A stretch of DNA of 44,832 nucleotides from Chitinophaga pinensis. Lineage in GTDB: Bacteria; Bacteroidota; Bacteroidia; Chitinophagales; Chitinophagaceae. The stretch's first letter is position 1, and every line of letters starts with the position of its first letter. The notes beneath the pieces are model-generated. The model made no database searches, was not told where the DNA came from, and was given only the letters and a program-made list of their open reading frames with translations. Of this stretch, positions 18,223 to 26,424 are shown one piece after another. The DNA is taken from contig CALQSB010000025.1 in the NCBI GenBank assembly GCA_943333125.1, positions 1 to 44,832 on the forward strand, read 5' to 3'. Position numbers and translations under genes: made by a program.

Positions 18223-18969
18223 ATGTTTAAAACAATTATAGTCGAAGACAACGAAGAACATGTTCTCGGTATCAAAAAAATAGTAATTAATAATTGTCCG
18301 CAATTAGAATTAGTTGGAGTGGCGAATGATATTGATTCTGCATATAATTTAATTGTCGATAAAAAACCGGATCTTGTTCTTTTAGATATCGTTTTACAAA
18401 AAAACACTGCTTTTGAATTATTAGATAAATTAATGCCAATAGATTTTGAGATTATTTTCATAACAACTTATGATAAATATTCTCTTAAGGCAATAAAATA
18501 CGCAACACTGGATTATTTAATAAAACCCGTTGATCCCAATGAGCTGGAGCTGGCCACAAAAAAAGCTATAAAAAAAATAATTGCTAAACATGCTAATAAT
18601 CAGTTAGATATTTTGATGTCTAATGTTAAGGCCTTTCAGTATAGTGTTAATCTGAAAATTGCGGTTCCTACACTTGAAGGATATGTGTTTATTGAAATTA
18701 TGGATATTATCAGGTGCGAAGCTAATGGCGCATATACCTATATTTTTCTTAATAACAAATCAACAATAATAGCTTCCAAAAATATCAAGGAATACGAAGA
18801 TCTATTGCCTAAAAGGTTTTTCTTTAGGATTCACAATTCACATTTGGTAAACATAAACAGGATGCAGCGTTATACCAAAGGCCGTGGAGGTACTGTAACG
18901 ATGGAAGACGGTTCGCAAATAGAGGTGGCGAGTAGAAGAAGGGATGATTTCCTGAAAATGTTTCAATAA
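18223..18969 (+). CDS. LytTR-type response regulator, second of a tandem pair
   Basis: The 248-residue protein matches its upstream neighbour over the whole length: the same phospho-acceptor Asp55 (PDLVLLDIVLQ), switch threonine region IIFITTYDKYS, IKPVDP lysine and LytTR domain with IIRCEANGAYTYIF and FRIHNSHLVNINRMQRY. The proline after the phospho-acceptor strand (DVVMP in the first copy) is replaced here (DIVLQ). ATG 18223 is preferred over an in-frame start at 18136 because the receiver begins at MFKTIIVEDN and the additional 29 residues have no receiver character. The last 40 residues are almost the same in both copies (GRGG..., EVASRR), so both may see similar DNA sites. Confidence 0.92.
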   Translation: MFKTIIVEDNEEHVLGIKKIVINNCPQLELVGVANDIDSAYNLIVDKKPDLVLLDIVLQKNTAFELLDKLMPIDFEIIFITTYDKYSLKAIKYATLDYLIKPVDPNELELATKKAIKKIIAKHANNQLDILMSNVKAFQYSVNLKIAVPTLEGYVFIEIMDIIRCEANGAYTYIFLNNKSTIIASKNIKEYEDLLPKRFFFRIHNSHLVNINRMQRYTKGRGGTVTMEDGSQIEVASRRRDDFLKMFQ

Positions 18970-19055
18970 TCTATCCTAATTAGTTGGGTTTTATATAATC
19001 TATCATACAATTTCGCAGATTTCTGTTTTTATTCTTTCATAAATTGAAATATTGT

Positions 19056-19086
19056 TTTGTAAGCGACGAGAATTTAATTATTTTTG
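19056..19086 (+). promoter_or_regulatory. Promoter of tRNA-His
   Basis: TTTG at 19056-19059 and TATTTTTG at 19079-19086 match both Bacteroidota promoter elements with a 19-bp spacer. Transcription would begin just before the tRNA 5' end. Confidence 0.7.
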
Positions 19087-19101
19087 CTTCCCAATTCAAA
19101 T

Positions 19102-19176
19102 GGTGGTTGTAGCTCAGCTGGTTAGAGCACCAGATTGTGATTCTGGGGGTCGTGGGTTCGAGCCCCATCATCCACC
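19102..19176 (+). tRNA. tRNA-His (GTG anticodon)
   Basis: The sequence folds into a cloverleaf with the extra G-1 at 19102 that marks tRNA-His, pairing with C73. D-arm GCTC...GAGC, anticodon arm CCAGA-TTGTGAT-TCTGG with anticodon GTG, variable loop GGGTC, and T-arm GTGGG-TTCGAGC-CCCAT are all present. The acceptor stem (GTGGTTG/CATCCAC) has a T5:T68 mismatch and is otherwise paired. CCA is not encoded. It stands alone between its own promoter and terminator. Confidence 0.96.
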
Positions 19177-19178
19177 CT

Positions 19179-19209
19179 AAAAAATCTCCTTTATTAAGGA
19201 GATTTTTTT
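19179..19209 (+). terminator. Terminator of tRNA-His
   Basis: AAAAAATCTCCTT (19179-19191), loop TATT, and AAGGAGATTTTTT (19196-19208) form a 13-bp hairpin ending in a T-run, 2-3 nt after the tRNA. Confidence 0.85.
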
Positions 19210-19329
19210 ATTTAATGTTAAGGTAAAAACTCTATTTTCAACAACATAAACTTTTGTTTAACAAAACATTATTCGTAAACCTTCGTTTATATACTGCGGA
19301 AGAGTAGATTTTTCCGTTATTTTTACATT

Positions 19330-21498
19330 ATGCACAAAATTGCAGCTTTTATTATGAGTAAGAAATTTATCCCGGTTATAATAGCACTCACTGCTGTTGG
19401 CTTATTTTTCACCTATCAATCCCAGGGCAGAAATGATGGAGATGACGATCCCAAAACTAGACATACTAAAATTCTTAAAAATGTAGGGATAATGCTCGAG
19501 CAAGGTCATTTTAGTCCCAGAAAAATAGATAATGCTTTCAGCGCTGCCGTACTCAAAAAATTCACCGAAGACCTGGATGATGAAAAAACAACATTCCTGA
19601 AATCAGATATTGATGGGTTTAAAAAATATCAATACGTAATTGACGACGAAATTCATGATTCTCCGCTGGTTTCGTTTTATGATATTAGTGAGGTTTACTT
19701 GAAAAGAATGAATGAAGTTTCAGTGATTCCAAAAGAAATTCTCATAAAACCAATGGATTTTACCCTAGAAGAAAGAGTGCAACTCGATGCGGATAAGATG
19801 GATTTTCCAAAAAATGAAGCGGAACGTTATGACACCTGGAGAAAAAGACTAAAATACGCTGTATTAGGCAAGTATGTTGATCTTCAAGATGATCGAGAAA
19901 AAAATAAAAACAAAAAAGATTTTGTAATTAAAGCGGATTCAACACTGGAAAGAGAAGCCAGAGAGCAGGTGCTCAAACAAATGGATCGGTATTTCGCAAC
20001 CAAAAAAACCAGAGAAACTGAAGAAAATAATTTCAGTGTTTTCATAAATACAATAACAGGATTGATGGATCCACATACCAGTTATTTACCACCTATTGAT
20101 CTTCGTTCTTTTAATGAATCTATGAGTGGCAGATTTTTTGGAATTGGGGCTCAGTTAAAAGAAGAAGATGGAAAAATAAAAATTTCAAGTTTAGTAGGCG
20201 GAGGCCCAGCTTGGAAAAGTGGAGAACTTAAAGAGAATGACGAAATCATCAAGGTTGCCCAAGGAGATAAAGAGCCAGTGGATGTAACCGGATATGCCGT
20301 AACGGATGCCGTTAAACTTATTAGAGGCGCAGATAAAGGCTCTGAAGTTAGACTTACCGTAAAAAGACCCGATGGTACAATTAAAGTAATAGCGCTGATC
20401 AGAGATGACATAAAATTAGAAGATACTTTTGCTAAGTCTGCAATTATAAATGGAGTAAACAAAATTGGTTACATCTATCTACCCGAATTTTATGCCGATT
20501 TTGAACGGCCTAATGGCGCGCGTTGTTCGGTGGATGTGGCCAAAGAGGTGGAGAAATTAAAAGCAGAAAAAGTGGATGGGATTATTTTGGATTTAAGAGG
20601 AAATGGCGGCGGATCGTTATACGACGTGGTACAAATGGCAGGATTGTTTATCAATGGCGGCCCTATTTGTCAAGTGAAAGGCAGAGATGAAAAAGCAAAT
20701 ATTCTTCGCGACAGAGACGATAATTTACAATACGACGGACCTCTAGCGGTAATGGTAGATGGAACCAGTGCTTCGGCTTCCGAGATTTTTGCAGCAGCCA
20801 TACAGGATTACAAAAGAGGCTTGATTATTGGAGCCAGCTCAACTTATGGAAAAGGGACAGTTCAACGCAACATTTCATTGAATCCAGATAATGATTTGCC
20901 TATACCCGCTTCTAAAAAAACAGAAGATCTTGGAACCATTAAATTAACCCTCCAGAAATTTTACAGGATTAATGGTGGAGCTACCCAGTTAAGAGGGGTA
21001 ACCCCTGATGTGGTACTTCCAGGCAGATATGACTATTTGAAATTCAGAGAAAAAGACAATCCCAGCGCATTGAAATGGGATGAAATACCATACGCTGATT
21101 ATCAAAGATGGAGCAAAGGTGCAGAGGTGGATCATGTGGCAGTAAATATAAATGAGGAGGTAGCTAAAAATGCAACTTTCGCAGGGATAAAAACAAATGT
21201 GCAGTGGCTCGCCAAATACAGCGATAAAGATTATGCTTTAAATATTACTAAATACAAAGAAGAACAAAAACAACTGAAATCAATTTTTAAAAAAATGGAC
21301 GATCTGAATAAATTACCACAACCACTTGAATTCAGAAATCTTTATGCAGATACTACTTTCATCAATAGTGCAGAAGATAAAGTTGAAAAAAACAAGCAAT
21401 GGATAAAGTTCAGAAATACGGATATTTATATTGATGAATCTGTGAAAGCAATGAACAAATTAATAGAGCAGGAGAATATCGCCAAAAGAGACAATTAA
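19330..21498 (+). CDS. prc: Tail-specific carboxy-terminal processing protease (S41, Prc/CtpA)
   Basis: The 722-residue protein is a periplasmic serine protease that degrades or trims proteins from their C-terminus. It has an N-terminal membrane signal (FIPVIIALTAVGLFFTY) and a helical N-terminal domain to about residue 250. A PDZ domain follows, with FFGIGAQLKEEDGKIKISSL and GGGPAWKSGELKENDEIIKV. The S41 core has the GIILDLRGNGGGSL strand, the catalytic Ser in GTSASASEIFAAAIQDYKRG (around 480-484) and Lys508 in TYGKGTVQ, forming the Ser-Lys dyad. The C-terminal domain is of the long Prc type. A second ATG at 19354 (MSKKFIPV) would give a tidier signal peptide and may be the true start. Confidence 0.93.
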   Translation: MHKIAAFIMSKKFIPVIIALTAVGLFFTYQSQGRNDGDDDPKTRHTKILKNVGIMLEQGHFSPRKIDNAFSAAVLKKFTEDLDDEKTTFLKSDIDGFKKYQYVIDDEIHDSPLVSFYDISEVYLKRMNEVSVIPKEILIKPMDFTLEERVQLDADKMDFPKNEAERYDTWRKRLKYAVLGKYVDLQDDREKNKNKKDFVIKADSTLEREAREQVLKQMDRYFATKKTRETEENNFSVFINTITGLMDPHTSYLPPIDLRSFNESMSGRFFGIGAQLKEEDGKIKISSLVGGGPAWKSGELKENDEIIKVAQGDKEPVDVTGYAVTDAVKLIRGADKGSEVRLTVKRPDGTIKVIALIRDDIKLEDTFAKSAIINGVNKIGYIYLPEFYADFERPNGARCSVDVAKEVEKLKAEKVDGIILDLRGNGGGSLYDVVQMAGLFINGGPICQVKGRDEKANILRDRDDNLQYDGPLAVMVDGTSASASEIFAAAIQDYKRGLIIGASSTYGKGTVQRNISLNPDNDLPIPASKKTEDLGTIKLTLQKFYRINGGATQLRGVTPDVVLPGRYDYLKFREKDNPSALKWDEIPYADYQRWSKGAEVDHVAVNINEEVAKNATFAGIKTNVQWLAKYSDKDYALNITKYKEEQKQLKSIFKKMDDLNKLPQPLEFRNLYADTTFINSAEDKVEKNKQWIKFRNTDIYIDESVKAMNKLIEQENIAKRDN

Positions 21499-21586
21499 AA
21501 TTGAGAATTATTTAGAGGATTAACCACAACATAATTCGATAAATATTTCGAAAGTTCAACGCTCAGTCATTGAAAAATTTTTAAGG

Positions 21587-21612
21587 CCCAGGTTCTAAAC
21601 CTGGGTTTTTTT
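21587..21612 (+). terminator. Terminator after prc
   Basis: CCCAGGTT (21587-21594), loop CTA, AACCTGGG (21598-21605) and a seven-T run form a compact intrinsic terminator 89 bp after the prc stop. Confidence 0.85.
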
Positions 21613-21741
21613 ATATCGATTGGATCGTTCATTATTATTTCATTGAGATAGCTGGTATAACATCCAAGCCAGTCAGATTAAGTGATAAAAAATGAAGTTG
21701 TGAAGGTTAGTCTTTTGGAATAAGCGTGGACAATCTTAAGA

Positions 21742-21772
21742 AATAGATTTCAATTTCAAAATCCGGGTTGAA
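21742..21772 (+). repeat. Single copy of the arm of the 26209-26393 palindromic element
   Basis: This 31-nt stretch, beginning AATAGATTTCAA and containing CAAAATCCGGGTT, matches 26363-26393 at 27 of 31 positions by hand alignment. No second inverted arm is seen nearby. It may be a remnant or a solo end of a dispersed element. Confidence 0.55.
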
Positions 21773-21781
21773 TGGTATTAT

Positions 21782-21816
21782 AAAAAATGCGCCTCAATTT
21801 GAGACGCATTTTTTTA
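21782..21816. terminator. Bidirectional terminator between prc and S8 peptidase genes
   Basis: AAAAAATGCG (21782-21791) and CGCATTTTTT (21805-21814) are complementary, with an inner CTC/GAG extension around AATTT and one C-A mismatch. A- and T-runs on the two sides allow use on either strand; it lies 27 bp after the S8 stop. Confidence 0.7.
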
Positions 21817-21842
21817 TTGATTTTATTTTTTTAATGGTTTAT

Positions 21843-23516
21843 TTATTTGCCTTTAGTTTTGCTTTTTACTGGCGGCTTTGCTGTTTTAATAGTAACAGCG
21901 ACACTCATTGCATCAGCCATTTTTATTGCTTCGTATGCATTTACAAAACCACCGGTTCTGGAAAGATCGTTCAGATTTACTTTTGTATCAGCGCCAGGTT
22001 TATTTACCATTTCGGTACATACTACTGCTGATTTTTCAATAATTTCTTTCAATTGTTTAGCGGTCAATTTTGGATAATACTCAAGAATTAATGCAGAGAT
22101 TCCTGCAACCACCGGGCAAGCCATGCTGGTTCCAGATGCATTTCCATAAGTATTTCCTCCAGGAATTGTAGAATAAATATTTACACCAGGAGCAAAGACA
22201 TCGACTTCTGCTTTTCCATAATTGCTGAAAGAAGCGGTAAGTCCACCATTTTTTTCGTCGCCACTTGCACCTACTGTAATTACATTTCCAGCTCTTCCGC
22301 TGCCATCTTCAAAAACAGGATTAGGGAAATTATCTGAGGAGTCAATGTTCTTAGCATCATTACCCGCAGCATGCACAAGTAAAACGCCTTTTTTATCTGC
22401 ATATTTAAAAGCGTCATCCACCCAGCGTTTCTCTGGAGAAAAATCTTTGCCAAAGCTCATACTGATAATCTTAGCGCCATTGTCAACAGCATAACGTATG
22501 GCATTGGCAATGTCTTTATCATGTTCATCGCCATCAGGTACAGCACGCACCATCATAACTGAAACATTGTCTGCAATGCCATCAATGCCTTTGCTGTTGT
22601 TTCTTGCAGCTCCAATAATACCTGAGCAATGAGTGCCATGGAATGGGGTAGAAGCCATAATATCATTATTGCCATAATTTCTGTCGTTGATGTTGGATTC
22701 GTCATCTTTCACCACATCATTCCGGTAAGCCGTAGGAGCAGTTATTGCGGCATCAGCTTTGCGTAACTGGCCACCAATTTCATCCAATAATTGAGTGTTG
22801 GTGATTTCGTAACTGTTGTTGGCCTTGCTGATATTTAAAATTAAACTTTTGGCCATTTTGCCATTGAGATCAATCGTGTTGTTGCTTTGAAGATCGGTTC
22901 CATTATATTCTTCCTTGCCTAATTCTTTTCTTAATACAGAATCGCCAGCCAGGAATTTCGGATAAAGTGTTTTCAGGTAACCTATTTCGGCTTCATTTAT
23001 TTCACCTACGACTTTTTGCTTGGATTTAAGATAATTGTTGTAAGATTTCTTATCTGCTGCAGAAAGTGAATCCACGTTTACATCCTTTCCATCCCAAATC
23101 AATTTTAATTTGTGATAAACTCTTGCGCCTTCGTAACTGTCTTCCTTAACGTTTTTTCCGTCTTTACCGCCAATGAAATTCCATCCATGCACATCATCTA
23201 CATAGCCGTTCTTGTCATCATCTTTGCCATTTCCAGGAATCTCCTTAGGGTTGATCCACATTACTGGTTTTAAATCTTCATGCAAAGTGTCTATTCCACT
23301 GTCGATGACAGCAACGATGACTTTTTTGCTTTTTAAATTTTTTGATTTGAGGAAATCATAAGCTTTGTTTAAGCTGATTCCGTTGAAACCTGTTTCGGTT
23401 TTATCTAATTGATGCCAGTTGTTGGGTGCCTTTTTATCAACGCCTTCTGAGGATTGGGCAAATATTGAAGAGCCTATCATCAGACCCGACAATAAAAAAG
23501 AGTAAGTTTTAATCAT
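21843..23516 (-). CDS. S8 family (subtilisin-like) serine peptidase, secreted
   Basis: The 557-residue protein has a signal peptide ending near residue 20 (SSIFAQ) and a subtilase catalytic domain. All catalytic residues are present: Asp72 in VAVIDSGIDTLHEDL, His296 in HGTHCSGIIGA, the oxyanion Asn in VHAAGNDAKN and Ser464 in NASGTSMACPVVAG. Between Asp and His is a long insertion (about 130-290), common in the Bacteroidota versions of this family and unlike short bacterial subtilisins. There is no propeptide domain and no obvious C-terminal sorting domain; the tail is short and basic (KPPVKSKTKGK). Location is periplasmic or extracellular. The substrate is unknown. It is convergent with prc. 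Confidence 0.93.
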   Translation of the reverse strand: MIKTYSFLLSGLMIGSSIFAQSSEGVDKKAPNNWHQLDKTETGFNGISLNKAYDFLKSKNLKSKKVIVAVIDSGIDTLHEDLKPVMWINPKEIPGNGKDDDKNGYVDDVHGWNFIGGKDGKNVKEDSYEGARVYHKLKLIWDGKDVNVDSLSAADKKSYNNYLKSKQKVVGEINEAEIGYLKTLYPKFLAGDSVLRKELGKEEYNGTDLQSNNTIDLNGKMAKSLILNISKANNSYEITNTQLLDEIGGQLRKADAAITAPTAYRNDVVKDDESNINDRNYGNNDIMASTPFHGTHCSGIIGAARNNSKGIDGIADNVSVMMVRAVPDGDEHDKDIANAIRYAVDNGAKIISMSFGKDFSPEKRWVDDAFKYADKKGVLLVHAAGNDAKNIDSSDNFPNPVFEDGSGRAGNVITVGASGDEKNGGLTASFSNYGKAEVDVFAPGVNIYSTIPGGNTYGNASGTSMACPVVAGISALILEYYPKLTAKQLKEIIEKSAVVCTEMVNKPGADTKVNLNDLSRTGGFVNAYEAIKMADAMSVAVTIKTAKPPVKSKTKGK

Positions 23517-23591
23517 TATTTGATTTTTGAGTAACGAAAATATAAAGCAAAATTTGAAATTAAAAGTCTTTTATTGCATTTTGGGAATTAA

Positions 23592-25115
23592 TTACAAATC
23601 AAATTTTATTCCCTGAGCCAATGGTAATCTATCTGTATAATTGATGGTATTTGTTTGGCGACGCATATAAACTTTCCAGGCATCGCTTCCACTTTCTCTT
23701 CCACCACCAGTTTCTTTTTCTCCACCAAATGCCCCTCCAATCTCTGCTCCAGAAGTGCCGATATTTACATTGGCGATTCCGCAATCACTTCCTGCCTGTG
23801 ATAAGAATTTTTCTGCTTCAAGTAAGTTAGTGGTAATAATAGAAGACGACAGACCCTGAGGCACACCGTTTTGCAAGGCAATGGCTTCGTCCATTGTTTT
23901 ATATTTCATTATATAAAGAATAGGAGCGAAGGTTTCATGTTGCACAATCTTAAAGCTGTTTTTAGCTTCAGCAATGCAAGGTTTTACATAACATCCGCTT
24001 TCAAATCCTTTTCCTTTAATTACGCCTCCCTCAACTATGAATTTGCCTCCTTCTTTATTGCATTTCTCTATTGCTTTTAAATAATGATTTACGGCATCTT
24101 TGTCTATCAAAGGCCCTACATGATTTTTTTCATTTAAAGGGTTGCCTATTTTCAATTGCTTGTATGCGTGTACTAATTTCTCTTTGAATTTATTGTAAAT
24201 TTTTTCGTGAATGATTAATCGGCGAGTGGTGGTGCATCTTTGTCCGGCGGTACCTACTGCACCAAAAGTAGCAGCAATTAAGGCGATATTTAAATCTGCT
24301 TCTTTAGAAATGATTATGGCATTATTTCCACCTAATTCAAGTAGTGTTCTGCCTAGTCTTTGACCTACAACAGCGGCAACTGCTTTTCCCATTCCTGTAC
24401 TGCCGGTTGCAGAAATTAATGGAATATTTTTGTCATTGCTCATCCATTCACCAACTTCACGTCCACCACTGATCAGGCAACTAACCCCTTCGGGTACATT
24501 ATTTTTCTTGAAAACATTCTGAACGATTTTTTGACAAGCCACGCCGCATAATGGTGTTTTTTCACTTGGCTTCCATATAGATACATCTCCACAAACCCAG
24601 GCCAGCATACTATTCCAGCTCCATACGGCAACAGGAAAATTAAAAGCAGAGATAATGCCTACAATGCCCAGCGGATGATATTGCTCATACATTCTATGGC
24701 CAGGACGTTCGCTATGCATGGTTAAGCCATGTAACTGACGAGACAAGCCAACAGCAAAATCACAAATGTCAATCATCTCCTGAACTTCACCCAGGCCTTC
24801 CTGTAAGCTTTTGCCCATTTCATAACTCACCAGTTTTCCCAGTGGATCTTTGAATTTGCGAAGTTCATCTCCAATTTGTCTTACGATTTCACCTCTTTTG
24901 GGAGCAGGCCACAAACGCCAAACTTCAAATGCTTTCTGTGCGGTTTTAATAACTTCATGGTACGAATTCTGGTCTGCAGACATAACTGTTCCAATCAGTT
25001 TGCCATCAACAGGAGAATGCGAATTTATAAGAGCGGACTTGGTTTTTATCCAAACAGATCCGGTAGATACTCCAGCGTTGTTGCCTTGTATCTGTAATGT
25101 TTTTAGAAATTCCAT
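23592..25115 (-). CDS. ALDH7-like aldehyde dehydrogenase (aminoadipate-semialdehyde type)
   Basis: The 507-residue protein is an NAD(P)-dependent aldehyde dehydrogenase with the catalytic Glu in TLLELGGNNAIIIS, the catalytic Cys in GTAGQRCTTTRRLIIHE and the cofactor motif ATGSTGMGKAVAAVV. The TAGQRCTTTRR form and the MHSERPGHRMYEQYHPLGIVG segment resemble family 7 (antiquitin, piperideine-6-carboxylate dehydrogenase), which oxidises aminoadipate semialdehyde in lysine breakdown. ATG 25115 is preferred over TTG 25142 because the extra residues are not family-like and the TTG lies beside a promoter box. It sits on the same strand as panB, 89 bp downstream of it. Substrate assignment is from family resemblance only. 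Confidence 0.9.
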   Translation of the reverse strand: MEFLKTLQIQGNNAGVSTGSVWIKTKSALINSHSPVDGKLIGTVMSADQNSYHEVIKTAQKAFEVWRLWPAPKRGEIVRQIGDELRKFKDPLGKLVSYEMGKSLQEGLGEVQEMIDICDFAVGLSRQLHGLTMHSERPGHRMYEQYHPLGIVGIISAFNFPVAVWSWNSMLAWVCGDVSIWKPSEKTPLCGVACQKIVQNVFKKNNVPEGVSCLISGGREVGEWMSNDKNIPLISATGSTGMGKAVAAVVGQRLGRTLLELGGNNAIIISKEADLNIALIAATFGAVGTAGQRCTTTRRLIIHEKIYNKFKEKLVHAYKQLKIGNPLNEKNHVGPLIDKDAVNHYLKAIEKCNKEGGKFIVEGGVIKGKGFESGCYVKPCIAEAKNSFKIVQHETFAPILYIMKYKTMDEAIALQNGVPQGLSSSIITTNLLEAEKFLSQAGSDCGIANVNIGTSGAEIGGAFGGEKETGGGRESGSDAWKVYMRRQTNTINYTDRLPLAQGIKFDL

Positions 25116-25139
25116 TTTGGGAGTTTTTATTTTAAGCTG

Positions 25140-25147
25140 CAAAGTTA
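25140..25147 (-). promoter_or_regulatory. -7 box of the aldehyde dehydrogenase gene
   Basis: The minus strand reads TAACTTTG, an exact TAnnTTTG match, 24 nt before the ATG at 25115. No TTTG at ideal spacing is seen. It favours the internal ATG as translation start. Confidence 0.5.
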
Positions 25148-25204
25148 CAAACTTATCAAGGCAAAACTAATTTGAAAGGTCTTATTTAGAAAAGAGTTGG
25201 GAAC

Positions 25205-26020
25205 TTAATATTGTTCTTTTTCATTAGGGAAATCTCCCGTTTTGATATCAGAAATATATTTTTTTACTGCAGTGTTTATTTGTTCACTCAGGTTTAAGTA
25301 TTGTCTGAGGAATCGTGGCTTAAATTCGGTATTGATTCCCAGCATATCATGCATTACCAGTACTTGTCCATCGCAGGCACCTCCGGCACCAATACCTATT
25401 GTAGGGATCAGTAAACTTTCAGATACTTCTTTTGCGAGAGATGCAGGAATTTTCTCCAGCACAATGGCAAAACAACCAGCCTCTTGTAGTAAAAGTGCAT
25501 CTCGTTTTAATTTCAATGCTTCCTGTTCTTCCCTTGCACGAACGTTATAAGTGCCAAATTTATAGATACTCTGCGGAGTCAGGCCAAGATGTCCCATAAC
25601 AGGGATACCGGTGCTTACAATTCTTTTGATAGATTCGACAACCTCTTCGCCACCTTCAAGCTTTACGGAATGACCGCCGGTTTCTTTCATAATTCGGATG
25701 GCAGAGTTTAGGGCTTCTTTTGAATTTCCCTGATAAGATCCGAAAGGCATATCTACAACCACCAGGCATCTTTCTATTCCACGCACAACGCTTTGTGCAT
25801 GATAAATCATCTGATCCAGTGTTATAGGCAATGTGGTTTCATGTCCTGCCATAACATTACTGGCGCTGTCTCCAACCAGAATAATATCTATAGCCGCATG
25901 ATCAAATAGTTTAGCAAAAGAAAAATCGTATGCGGTGATCATCGATATTTTTTCACCTTTGTCTTTCATTAATTGCAAGGTGCGGGTAGTGATTTTTTTC
26001 ACTTCTTTGTTTACTGACAT
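25205..26020 (-). CDS. panB: 3-methyl-2-oxobutanoate hydroxymethyltransferase
   Basis: The 271-residue protein catalyses the first committed step of pantothenate (vitamin B5) synthesis: it transfers a hydroxymethyl group from methylene-tetrahydrofolate to alpha-ketoisovalerate, giving ketopantoate. Family blocks seen are [51 protein letters not shown], the metal/substrate-site [27 protein letters not shown] and [21 protein letters not shown]. Length is normal. It lies 404 bp from ppx and 4.6 kb from panC, all on the same strand, so the pantothenate genes are not one tight operon. It is a cytosolic enzyme. Confidence 0.97.
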   Translation of the reverse strand: MSVNKEVKKITTRTLQLMKDKGEKISMITAYDFSFAKLFDHAAIDIILVGDSASNVMAGHETTLPITLDQMIYHAQSVVRGIERCLVVVDMPFGSYQGNSKEALNSAIRIMKETGGHSVKLEGGEEVVESIKRIVSTGIPVMGHLGLTPQSIYKFGTYNVRAREEQEALKLKRDALLLQEAGCFAIVLEKIPASLAKEVSESLLIPTIGIGAGGACDGQVLVMHDMLGINTEFKPRFLRQYLNLSEQINTAVKKYISDIKTGDFPNEKEQY

Positions 26021-26208
26021 AATAAAATTTGATTTTAAAATGCGAAGAAGGAAATGGCTCTGCGTTAGAATAAAACAAATCCGGGGAATTCGCCTGAGGG
26101 TGTAAATGTAAGAAGTTATTTGGAAAAGTTGTGTGTGTTGTAGGGATGTTTCAAAGGATTTAGAAGTTTCAGGGGTTTGTTTTGCTCGAGCTGTTTAATA
26201 TCTAAAAT

Positions 26209-26393
26209 TCATTAAACCCGGATTTTGCAGTTTAAATCGTGATGAAAGGAAAAAAGGGAATAAAGAAAGGTGTTTGAGCTGATATTTTGGACGAAAGCAT
26301 AATGAATTATGTGGAGATCAAAATATCAAGCAAACGCTTGTCTTTGCAGCATTTTTTTTTGTAATAGATTTCAACTGCAAAATCTGGGTTAAA
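26209..26393. repeat. Nested palindromic element, MITE-like
   Basis: The 404-bp gap 26021-26424 has no convincing gene but contains three nested inverted repeats with one centre. Outer arms are 26212-26238 and 26367-26393 (24 of 27 positions match). Middle arms are about 26271-26289 (GTTTGAGCTGATATTTTG) and 26318-26335. The inner hairpin is CATAAT-GA-ATTATG at 26298-26311. CTAAAAT occurs just outside both ends (26202-26208 and 26394-26400), possibly a target-site duplication. A related arm lies at 21742-21772. This fits a small non-autonomous mobile element or a structured RNA. Nothing else recognisable is seen in the gap. Confidence 0.6.
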
Positions 26394-26424
26394 CTAAAAT
26401 CAGGGCTTAAACATGTTGAATACA

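Larger units (their letters stand above)
21499..21842. other. Intergenic region: two terminators and one repeat half-copy
   Basis: This 344-bp gap between prc and the convergent S8 peptidase gene contains no convincing reading frame. It holds a terminator (21587-21612), a segment related to one arm of the palindromic element at 26209-26393 (21742-21772), and a second, bidirectional terminator (21782-21816). Nothing recognisable is seen in the remaining DNA. Confidence 0.6.

Noticed and set aside
21843-22494. Plus-strand open frames within the S8 peptidase gene
   Set aside because: They are antisense to intact subtilase motifs and encode no recognisable protein.
26021-26208. Small gene between panB and the palindromic element
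   Set aside because: No frame with a start, plausible length and protein-like composition was found.
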